From positions 61,083,448 through 61,147,447 of the forward strand of contig NC_086383.1 in NCBI RefSeq assembly GCF_036588685.1: DNA of 64,000 nucleotides, written 5' to 3'. Below are positions 55,789 to 64,000 of this stretch, piece after piece. A program made the translations under genes and the position numbers. The notes below the pieces were generated by a model that was given only the letters and a program-made list of their open reading frames with translations, did no database searches and was not told the origin of the DNA. The stretch's first letter is position 1; each line of letters opens with the position of its first letter. This DNA is from Mytilus trossulus (Eukaryota; Mollusca; Bivalvia; Mytilida; Mytilidae).

Positions 55789-56156
55789 ATACGATGATGA
55801 CTGATGTTCCCATATTTTGATTATTTTATTGATTGTGACTGTTTATTTAACGCATCATGTAAATGTAACGGAATTTGATGAGACTGTTATTAAAGTGAGA
55901 GGGTTAGCGCTATAGAACCAGGTTTAATCCACCATTTTCTACATTTGAAAATGCCTGTACCAAGTCAGGAATATGACAGTTCTTGTCCATTCGTTTTTGA
56001 TGCGTTTTGTTTTTTGATTTTGCCATGTGATTATGGACTTTCCAAATTGATTTTCCTCTGAGTTCAGTATTTTTGTGATTTTACTTTTTTCTGGTACAAA
56101 TGTATGTCCAGTAAATATAATCTACAAACAAAAGGTAATTCAAACGTATAACATAC

Positions 56157-56280
56157 CTCATTTTTTGTCTTCTTCAAATGTATCTGCCTTGTAGGTTCAA
56201 AGTCATCTGATAACATTCAGATCACCTGATTTTGTATATCAAATAGTAGCTTACAAAAAAATCTTGTTTTCAATTCAGTT
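56157..56280 (-). promoter_or_regulatory. Non-coding first exon and core promoter of TRIM-5
   Basis: The donor side is at 56157. GATCACCTGAT lies at 56220-56230, 63 bp upstream. The intervening tract (GGTTCAAAGTCATCTGATAA on the plus strand) matches TRIM-1 specifically. Confidence 0.6.
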
Positions 56281-56499
56281 CAATTTCAATGTTGACACTG
56301 TGGAAATTTCATAATTAGCCCTAAAAGGAATCGTTGGTTATAAATTATGGGATGCTTTTAAGACTGGATAACAATATCTCAGAACATGTTAAAAAGGTGT
56401 AAACATAATTGAAAGAGCAACAATATATATAATTTTAACCTGAAGTATTATCATTATAATAATTTCCAAAATTAAATGTCAAAGTTTTGCATACAATCT

Positions 56500-57285
56500 T
56501 ATAATCAAACAAGAATGTGTCCATAGTACATAGATGCCCCACTTGCACTATCATTTTTTATGTTCAGTGGACCGTGAAATTGGGATGAAAACTATAATTC
56601 GGCATTGAAATTAGAAAGATTATATCATAGGGAACATGTGTATTAAGTTTCAAGTTGATTGGGCTTCAGTTTCATCAAAATCTACCTCGACTGAAAACTT
56701 TACCCTGAAGCAGGACATACAGACGAACGGACTAACAGGCAGACAAACAAACAGAAGGATGCACAGACCAGAAAACACAATGCCTCCCTGCTATCGTAGG
56801 TGGGAATAAGTATAAACATGATTGAAAGAACAACATAATATATAATTTTCACCTGCAGTATTATCATAATAATTTCCGAAATTAAATATCAACTATGATA
56901 CCCGCTAAATCGTGGGCGTTCAGAGCGTTGTTGTATGTATGTTACGTGTTGAAAGATGAAGTTGTAAAATAAAACATAATGAAAGGTATCAAACAAAAGT
57001 TATAGGTACTTGGGGACAGGACAATCATTCTTTTACCCTCCTCCTTTTTCTTTTTTTCAAAATTCCCATTTTTTTGTTTTCTCATTTTCTAAGTTGGCAT
57101 TGAAATTAGTAAGATCATATCATAGGGAACATGTGCACCTAGTTTCAAGTTGATGGGACTTCAACTTCATTATAAACTACTTTGACCAAAATCTTTAACC
57201 GGATGCAGGACAGAAAGACGAATAAACATACGGACAAACAGACTGAAAAACATTATGCCCATAAATGGGGCTTAAAAATATAACA
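56500..57285 (+). repeat. Two copies of a common bivalve repeat
   Basis: 'aagtttcaagttgattgg', 'ctttaccctgaagcaggaca' and 'agaccagaaaacacaatgcc' (56640-56810) recur in variant form at 57130-57270. No coding potential. Confidence 0.75.
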
Positions 57286-57289
57286 ACAA

Positions 57290-59833
57290 CTACATGTATA
57301 TTTTTTTATTATCAAACTATGCTTTCAAAGATCACATTTAATCATATTATATTCACTCAACATAAATCACTTATTTTCTCTCATTAACATTAAATTTATG
57401 CATAAATAATGAAATGTGATAAAAATGTTAAATCATGCAAAAAATGTGAAAAATTTGTAAAATGTGTAAATGATGTGAAAATAAAGAGTATAAAAATGTA
57501 CTTCTAATCTACAAATATTCTCTCAACGATACATTTTAGAGTCAGTCTTTTTTTAAAGCTTACTGACTAGCAATATTATATTAACAAACATTCAATATTC
57601 AAAAACAAGAATATACAATTTAAGTTTGTGACCATTTTTCATAGGTGGTAAAACAAGAGGTATATAGCTTCAAAATTTGATACTTGTAAAATAACGTCCT
57701 TATCTTTCAAAAAAAAATGCCATTATAATATAAAACATTGTTAGAAACTAAGCAAATAGATGTACTATAAAAATAAAAGTGTACAAATTCTCATATGAGA
57801 TATTTGCAAATATCTTTTTAGGTGATAAGAATATTTGTTTCACAAACCAGTGTAAGTACTATACCAGTAAATGTTTAAAGAGATACCAAACACATTGACT
57901 ATAATTCTGTTTTGTTCATTTAATTTTCAAAATATTTTGTCAAAAATATAAAAATTTCAAAAAACTTGAACCACACACTTTATCTGCAAAATTCATTGTA
58001 TATATAGCAGTTTGATGAACACTAATTTTATTCATTGAGGAGTTTAAAATTGCCTCCTTAAGCTGATTGATACAGAGTTATCTCCCTGCAGTGTTATGTA
58101 CCATATTAACTTTAGTCTTTTGACGTCACAATTAAAAAGTGATTGTTGCTTGACGTCAGAAGGTTATTTGGAGAAGATCTAAGGTCAATAGGAGACAAAA
58201 TCCAGCTTACAAATACCAAAAGTGTAAATACATTTATTCAGTTTGTAGAAAAAATTGAATTAAAAGTAGAATATATGAGCTATAAAGCTACATTATAACA
58301 ATACATAATTTTACAAAACTTGTTTCACAATAAATAGCTTAACTATCAATATACAAAACTGATAAATACTAGCAATCACTATAAATTGTCTTTTCAGTTC
58401 TCCGAAGAATAACATTGATAGTATGTTAAATTGATTTTTTTAAAAGATATTTAAAAATTGATAAATATACACAGAAATATAATTCCAATCTGTCTCAAAA
58501 ATGAATTATCACACAATATTCTTAATGATAAACAAATGAATCTGAATTCTTTGATGAGTACATTAATTTCTATGTATAATTCCATTTTAAAGCATACAAT
58601 TGAATTCCTTCCACAACTTTAAAAAGGCAGTTACCGGGGATTCACAAAATAATCATTTCTATTTACATACAACCTTTGTTATGAAGTGGTTTTATCACTA
58701 AGGCTGGAAAAAATTAAGTTCACAAGTTTCTCATATGTTCTTTTTTTTTAAGCAGATCAGAATTGATTCCATTAATTCCTAACCAATCAAGGCATTAAAA
58801 AGGGAACTTTACTGTTGAAATAAGGGTTATGTTTTACACTTGATAAAATTGATTGTTTATGTTCAAAACCATTTTCGGCATTCTTGACCATGTTAAATCA
58901 GCCAGTTTAATTGGTGGAGAACCAAAGAAGGCAGAATAAATGGCAGTCCTAGACAACAAATGACTTTGAACTCCTCACCTCAATGCAGACATGGTTGTGA
59001 TGACTGCAGAGGACTTCTTAAGATTCTAGCAGCTATCAATTTTAGTCAACAAGAGTTTAATTGTGCCTTTTTGTATAAATTACATAAAGTAATTGTTTAG
59101 GCGTTTTTTTATGTGAAAATAAAATTTGGAAACTATTTATGATACAAAAAATAGTCATTAACTATCATCTCTTCAGGTGAACGTTTGAGAACACAACTTA
59201 GAAATTATTTTTTTCTAGCCTTATAATGTGATACAAAGTATTAATTAATTATGACTACCATATACACTAAACAATGCCCAATTGCCATTTTATGGCTCTG
59301 AGACTCTTTGTACAATTAATTAATTCTAAATTTAAATAACATTTTATTTTGTTCTATACGTGACTTTACTTGAGATTAACTGATTACATAGGATACAAAC
59401 TAGGGTAACTTTGAATCAGTAGGCTGAAATAACATATGGATCGCCACAAGCTATTTAGTGGGTGTATTCCTTGAAATTTGAATTTAGCACCATTCTTTGA
59501 TCTCCAGCATCATCTTAAATTTCTCAGCATAAAAATGAGATAATTTGAGATAAGTTTGGCCAAAAAAAAAATAATCAATATAATTTTCATTGATTTTGAA
59601 AAACCAAAAGTAAGATTCAATTTCAACTTTCTATAATATATTTATATTTAAGCATTCATAAGCTTCACCCTTGACAACGTTTCTATGTTAATCCCTGTAA
59701 TAATTTGCTATGATTCTTTCTAATGAATATTGATTTTAAAATACTTGGTTATGTATCCATCATACAAAATGGTAAATTTTAATTTATATCAGATTTATTT
59801 TTTGAATACTTTACTGTTCTATAAATATACATA
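57290..59833. other. AT-rich intergenic region and 3' flank of EXT1
   Basis: No supported gene. An inverted-repeat arm lies at 58121-58238 (partner at 61206-61317). The region between it and 60160 may be 3' UTR of EXT1 in part, but I could not fix a polyadenylation site. Confidence 0.5.
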
Positions 59834-60041
59834 CTGTGGATTCGTTATTATTCGTTGGATACTAATTTTCGTGAATTTCGTGGGCACAGTTAAACCATGA
59901 AATTTCATGTTCAACAAATGATAGATTTTTTATAGGTTTGTATGCAGACTTCAGCAAAACCACGAAATTATATATCCACAAATATGCAAGTTTTTCTTAA
60001 TCCACGAAAATTGGTACTCACGAAAATAAATAAATCCACAG
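59834..60041. mobile_element. 208-bp MITE with TA flanks
   Basis: CTGTGGATTCGTT...ATTTTCGTG on the left matches CTGTGGATTTATTTATTTTCGTG read from the right. TA flanks both ends (59832-59833, 60042-60043). Located 120 bp downstream of the EXT1 stop codon, so probably within its 3' UTR. Confidence 0.75.
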
Positions 60042-60160
60042 TAATTGCCTATGTTATCACAAATGCACCAATGAAATATGAAATGAAAACATTGATAAAA
60101 AAATTATAATGGAGAAATTGAAATATTTTGAAAAGTATTAGTAATTCTAAAATTAATCCA

Positions 60161-60524
60161 TCATATAACTTCTATTTGACGAAATTTCTTCCGTAAGTTT
60201 GATACCGGGTCTTTGAATAACACCGGGTCCATCCGTACTTTTGATCGAATGAGAGGCATATATCCAAATAACTGGACAAAATGAGCTAAGCAAGCTTGTC
60301 TCTGTGAAAAATGTTGCTGATCCAATGAGAAAGAGGTTCTTGTCCGCCCACTACTTCCCAGCATGCTCTCTTTGTATATTTTTCTATGAGTCACTTTGAT
60401 TGGTGGTTGTTTGGTCACATGACTGACTAGAAAATTCATAAGTATATCCTCACAGTTCTGTGATTGGTCCACAATTTGAGTGAATACAGTACTTAGAGAG
60501 TTTGTATATAAATAATTATAATAC
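60161..60524 (-). CDS. EXT1: EXT1-type exostosin, last coding exon
   Basis: The acceptor TTTCAG|GTATTATAAT completes a split Arg codon; the exon encodes [10 protein letters not shown], the [19 protein letters not shown] block, [29 protein letters not shown] and ends [14 protein letters not shown] at 60161-60163. This is the C-terminal end of the GT64 domain. [10 protein letters not shown] and the DPVLFKD end fit EXT1 better than EXT2 or EXTL proteins. Exostosins polymerise the GlcA/GlcNAc heparan sulfate backbone in the Golgi as an EXT1-EXT2 complex. The in-frame stretch 5' of 60524 is intron. Confidence 0.92.
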
Positions 60525-62216
60525 CTGAAATAAAAGATAGTAAAAAAATAATAAACAATGTGTAGTAGATACAAAATAATTACTGAGTTTAATTTTTATT
60601 AAAGCAGTGCCCTATTTGAGTGAATGTTGTAAATGACAATAAGACACTATGTATATGACTGTCATACCTGCCAACTGTCACTATTTGTGGGGGATTTCCC
60701 CCAAAAAGACTCCCAAATTGAAATTTTAAAAGAGCAATGTTGTCCACAATTTAAACAAAAAAAATAATTTTACAATGACTTCAGGCTTATAAAGGTATGA
60801 AGAAGCCAAAAAACAACATGATAATGTATTTGTAGGCCCCCTTGAAGATTTTTTATGACTATGACAGCCATCTTGCATGCAAAACCCACATGGAAATTTT
60901 GAAAAGTTGGCTGGTATGGACTGTATTTATTAATTGCATATTGCAGTCAGTTGTTCTTTTCTGAATATATACGAAGTAAGTAATTTTTCTAGTCTTCTTC
61001 GATGCATACAATAAGTTCAAGGATTGACTCGTGTGACAATTTTATTTTTCAACCGCTAAATAATTCATCACACTGCAATTGAAGATACAAGAATCAAATT
61101 AATCTTGGCAAAGATACAGCACTAAGATTGTTATTGTTTTGTGTCTGTCATAATAATTTTTTAATAAATAGTTTCAAATTAAGACACAAGATTACTCATT
61201 TAAGTAAATGTATTTACACTTTTGGTATTTAGCTGTATTTTGCCTCTGAATGACCTTATATCACCTCCGAATAACCTTTTGACCTCAAGCAACAATCACT
61301 TTTTAGTTGTGACGTCAAATATTTTGAATTATGAAGTCAAAGTTTACAGGAACCTATGTGATGTTATGTAATGGCGGACAAAGGAGTAAGTTCGGGAAGG
61401 ACCATAATTGGCCCCAATTATAAAGTTCATAGTTACAAGACAATAAATGTTTTAAGTTGCCTTAAAGACATGTTAGAAAGTAAAATAGAACTGTTTTTGT
61501 CAAAGTTTGATTCTAACACGTTGATTTTTACATCCATAAAAGGTCAAAATAAGGGATTTTGGTGAAATTTGACAAAATCAGCTAGATTTCAACCCAATGA
61601 AGGACCAGAAAACACAGAGTGCAGGCGTCGACAAGCTTAAGATTCAAATAAGACATGTGAAATGTCTTCACAAACATTATTTTAAAAGATCTTTGTTGTC
61701 GACGTATGCGCTCTATGTTCCCTGTCCAATAATATATGGAAATTTACCCATTTTCTTTGATTTTTTCGTGAAAAATCAATATTAGTACAACTTGTGACGT
61801 CATAATGAAACGCAGAAACGTAAAATTTTCAACACAATGGTTTATATCCTAGCTTGTCAATGTATTAGCTGTAATTTATCGTGATATTGGTCGATAAATC
61901 TGAATTTGAAATTTACGCTAAAAAAGGGGGCCATCTTTTGCATACAAGTGTAAATACGTCTATTGTTTCACATTTGTCATGTCTGGGTTAAAGATGTTAG
62001 GGGTTTGAAGGCCACAAGGCGACCTATTACGTTTATATTTACTTCTTTTTAACACAAGTGAATAGCTGTCTCATTGGCAATCCTATTGAAACTCCTTATT
62101 TGTATATTAATAGAAGATAATTTGGTACACTGTAGACTTTATTTTTCAATATTAAACCCACCAGTGGCCCTCACTTCAAACAGTTTGAAGATCAAATTAA
62201 TACAAATCTAACATAC
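60525..62216 (-). other. EXT1 intron
   Basis: It holds a short dispersed repeat (60660-60925, 'cctgccaactgtcactattt'), an inverted-repeat arm (61206-61317) and a mussel repeat (about 61360-61900). The open frames at 61371-61785 belong to that repeat. No gene. Confidence 0.6.
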
Positions 62217-62377
62217 CTATGATAAACTGCAGCACCTGTTAAAATCATTGAATATTCATTACTATATGTAGACGTGTAGCTCCAGCGCTTTTTTGTGGTA
62301 TCATAGAAATGTTCTCTGGCAGGATAACCAACAATTCTATCTGGAAACTCTCTCCATACTCCAAAGGCAAAATCAAT
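62217..62377 (-). CDS. EXT1: EXT1-type exostosin, penultimate exon
   Basis: 161 bp between TTTAG|ATTGAT and CATAG|GTATGT. It encodes [50 protein letters not shown] and VYH plus two bases of the next Arg codon. Phases join perfectly (0 in, 2 out). [11 protein letters not shown] and [11 protein letters not shown] are GT64 core strands around the acceptor site. Confidence 0.93.
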
Positions 62378-62964
62378 CTAAAGAAACAAAATTACAGAAA
62401 TTTAGTATTCAAATCCTAATGATATAATCAGTTTTTAAGCAAAATTGTAGTTTCTTTGTAGCTGGTTATTTACTTTAAAAGCTCTTTGTGTATTTATCTT
62501 TACTTGTTTGGCTTTTTACAGCAATCTCATTGTAGGTGTTTATTTTCCACCTAAATTATTCAATACCATTGAATATAATTAAAAGTTTTGGTTTTAGGTT
62601 AACATATCTATTTTACTTGTAATCATTTAATTTGAAGCTTTTAATTGGGAAAGTATTAAAGGATTGAAAATCATGAATTACTTCCCTTAAATCACATCAT
62701 TGCCTTTCATGCAAAAATAAATTTTGTTGTTGAAAATTTGACCGTTGAAGAGCTTCAACATACAGAAAGTTTAATAGAATCTTAAGAAGTATGCTAGTGA
62801 AATATTGTCTAAAAACATGAATTATTAGGTGATGTGTCAAGCAATTTTAACAAATGAGTTATGGACCAAAAAAACTAAAATTTTGCTATAATATCTGTAC
62901 CAGGATAACTGGCTGCACATTTCTCCATTTCTGCATCAACTGAAATTAACTCCCCCTGACTTAC

Positions 62965-63054
62965 CTCATCTGTGGTGATTAAGGCATCTTCATCTAAACT
63001 AAACACTGCCTCTGTTTGTACATCTGGGAAAGCTTGGAATCTGTCACTAATTGA
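62965..63054 (-). CDS. EXT1: EXT1-type exostosin, exon with DXD motif
   Basis: 90 bp, exactly 30 codons, between TTTCAG|TCAATT and GATGAG|GTAAGT. It encodes SISDRFQAFPDVQTEAVFSL then DEDALITTDE. DED is the metal/UDP-sugar binding DXD motif of GT64. The gene continues leftwards in transcript terms beyond 64000; upstream exons are outside the window. Confidence 0.92.
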
Positions 63055-63622
63055 CTGAAAAATAAGTGTAGCAATAAACTTATTAAATCATAAAACCAAT
63101 TTCAATCTGGATCAAAGTCAGGAGCCTATAATTCAGTGGTTGTCATTTGTTGCTATTTTACAGATTTGTTTTTCTTACAGTAACCTATAGTGGTTCATTT
63201 CTGTGTCATTTGGTCTATTATGTGACGAGTTGTCTCATTGGCAGTCATACCATATCTTCTTTTCTTATATTTAACCCACAGGATCCCATGGGCAATGCCT
63301 ATACCAAGTCATGCATAAGTCAGTTGTTTTCCATTCCCTCTGTTAGTTGATATATTGGGAGTTTTTGATTTCTTATTTTTTTTTTATGGACTTCTTACTT
63401 TTGAATTAACCTTGAAGCCTGGTATTTTTGTTAATACCTTTTCATTAAAGTCAGCTTTTATCTCAGTCATGCCACAGCTTAAATTATAATTGCAAAGTCA
63501 AGATGCAACTAGCACAACTTTGAGCAAACATCTCTTTTTCACTTGTTTTCAATATTTCTGCTAAGTTATCTACACCAGGTATGAACTTTCATCTGTTTAC
63601 ATATTATTTGGATGATAAGTTA

Positions 63623-63839
63623 CCGTATAGCGGGTTATTTTAGCGGGTGTAAAATTTCTTGATTTCAATTTACCAAGGTATACGAAATATTTTGGCGGTT
63701 ATTATTTTGGCGGATTAAAAACTTTTATTGATACCTTTGTATAAACACCTTTAATTTGGCGGAATTTATTTTGGCGATTTTGTTCTATCGGCGAAAATAA
63801 GCGAAAATTTGCACCCCGCGAAAATAACCCGCTATACGG
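63623..63839. mobile_element. 217-bp MITE with TA flanks in an EXT1 intron
   Basis: CCGTATAGCGGGTTATTTTAGCGGG on the left is matched on the right by CCCGCGAAAATAACCCGCTATACGG. The first 19 bases are perfectly inverted. TA dinucleotides flank both ends (63621-63622, 63840-63841). The interior has several TTTTGGCGG words on both strands. Confidence 0.85.
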
Positions 63840-64000
63840 TATTATGTTCATACTGTTTTTTGATTTTGGTTGCTATGTTCTTTTAAGTGCCAAAATCATT
63901 TTCCTTGTTGTTTGGTATTTTTGTTATACAACTTTTTATACCAATACCTATTGACAATAATTTACCTTTATATTTCTAGTTTTGACCAGTACTGGTACAC

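Larger units (their letters stand above)
54028..56110 (+). mobile_element. 5'-truncated retroelement with reverse transcriptase
   Basis: It is absent from the matching point of the TRIM-1 intron, where 'cttggataagaatgaaac' is followed within ~15 bp by 'ccagtaaatataatctacaa'. It comprises the RT fragment, ~370 bp of spacer, three ~260-bp tandem units and an R-C-like end (55880-56045). The clade is uncertain; I lean to a Penelope-like element from the RT style. Confidence 0.65.
51944..56156 (-). other. 5' UTR intron of TRIM-5
   Basis: It is bounded by the acceptor at 51944 and donor GAG|GTATGT at 56156-56155. 52.52-53.27 kb and the last ~60 bp match the TRIM-1 intron. It contains an R-C repeat (52245-52480), an R-B repeat (53405-53620), a short repeat (53765-54015) and a retroelement (54028-56110). 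Confidence 0.6.

Noticed and set aside
60525-60574. N-terminal extension of the last EXT1 exon
   Set aside because: A clear 3' splice site (TTTCAG|G) and exact phase with the previous exon show this is intron.
61371-61785. Two plus-strand frames of 62-64 codons
   Set aside because: They lie in a mussel repeat inside an EXT1 intron, with no domain.
1-64000. CRISPR array, phage or bacterial defence island
   Set aside because: The direct repeats present are minisatellites or dispersed elements without spacer structure, and all recognisable genes are eukaryotic with introns.

Overview
The window looks like bivalve nuclear DNA, most probably from a mussel of the genus Mytilus. It is AT-rich, with split genes (GT/AG introns), no bacterial operon logic, and several dispersed repeat families that I recognise from Mytilus. 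Those are the 'gagcaacacgaaccccacca' element, the 'gcggtcgtataaag' element, the CGACGGACGACGG-tailed element and the TCCGTCCGTTCG element. Species is not decidable by eye.

Layout. (1) At 2.3-5.5 kb (+) there is a TATA-driven three-exon gene of unknown function whose apparent 3' UTR holds a ~32-bp minisatellite. (2) From 6.9 to 11.5 kb lies a block of nested repeats. (3) From 11.5 to 56.3 kb, all on the minus strand, lies an array of RING-less TRIM-like genes (two B-boxes, coiled coil, NHL-like propeller). TRIM-1 (12.1-13.8 kb), TRIM-2 (22.1-23.7 kb) and TRIM-4 (43.7-45.3 kb) are intact. TRIM-3 (32.0-33.6 kb) has one in-frame nonsense codon. TRIM-5 (50.4-51.9 kb) keeps only its N-terminal half open. 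A sixth relic lies at 49.03-49.29 kb. Each of the five main copies has its coding exon directly after a 3' splice site and its own matching upstream non-coding exon/promoter, at 17.84, 24.84, 36.72, 47.47 and 56.16 kb. (4) At the right edge (60.2-63.1 kb, minus) are the last three coding exons of an EXT1-type exostosin.

The array grew by segmental duplication. A second duplicated module is seen at about 4.2-6.95, 26.7-30.9 and 38.7-42.1 kb. It carries the terminal exon of the left-hand gene, its minisatellite and (two copies, plus an isolated one at 20.2 kb) a tRNA-Lys-like sequence. Because the duplicates can be compared with each other, several mobile-element insertions are visible with their empty sites. 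These are a 989-bp solo LTR with a 4-bp duplication, a 2.1-kb MULE-like DNA transposon with an 8-bp duplication, a 282-bp MITE with TTA duplication, a dispersed repeat in the TRIM-1 intron and a reverse-transcriptase element in the TRIM-5 intron.

I see no CRISPR, bacterial mobile system or obviously new enzyme system. The most interesting structure is the TRIM array itself: repeated promoters, mosaic paralogues, a fresh nonsense copy and a truncated B-box/coiled-coil copy. Together these suggest a fast-evolving, probably immune-related receptor/effector cluster. The immune role is inference from the known expansion of TRIM genes in bivalves, not something the sequence proves.
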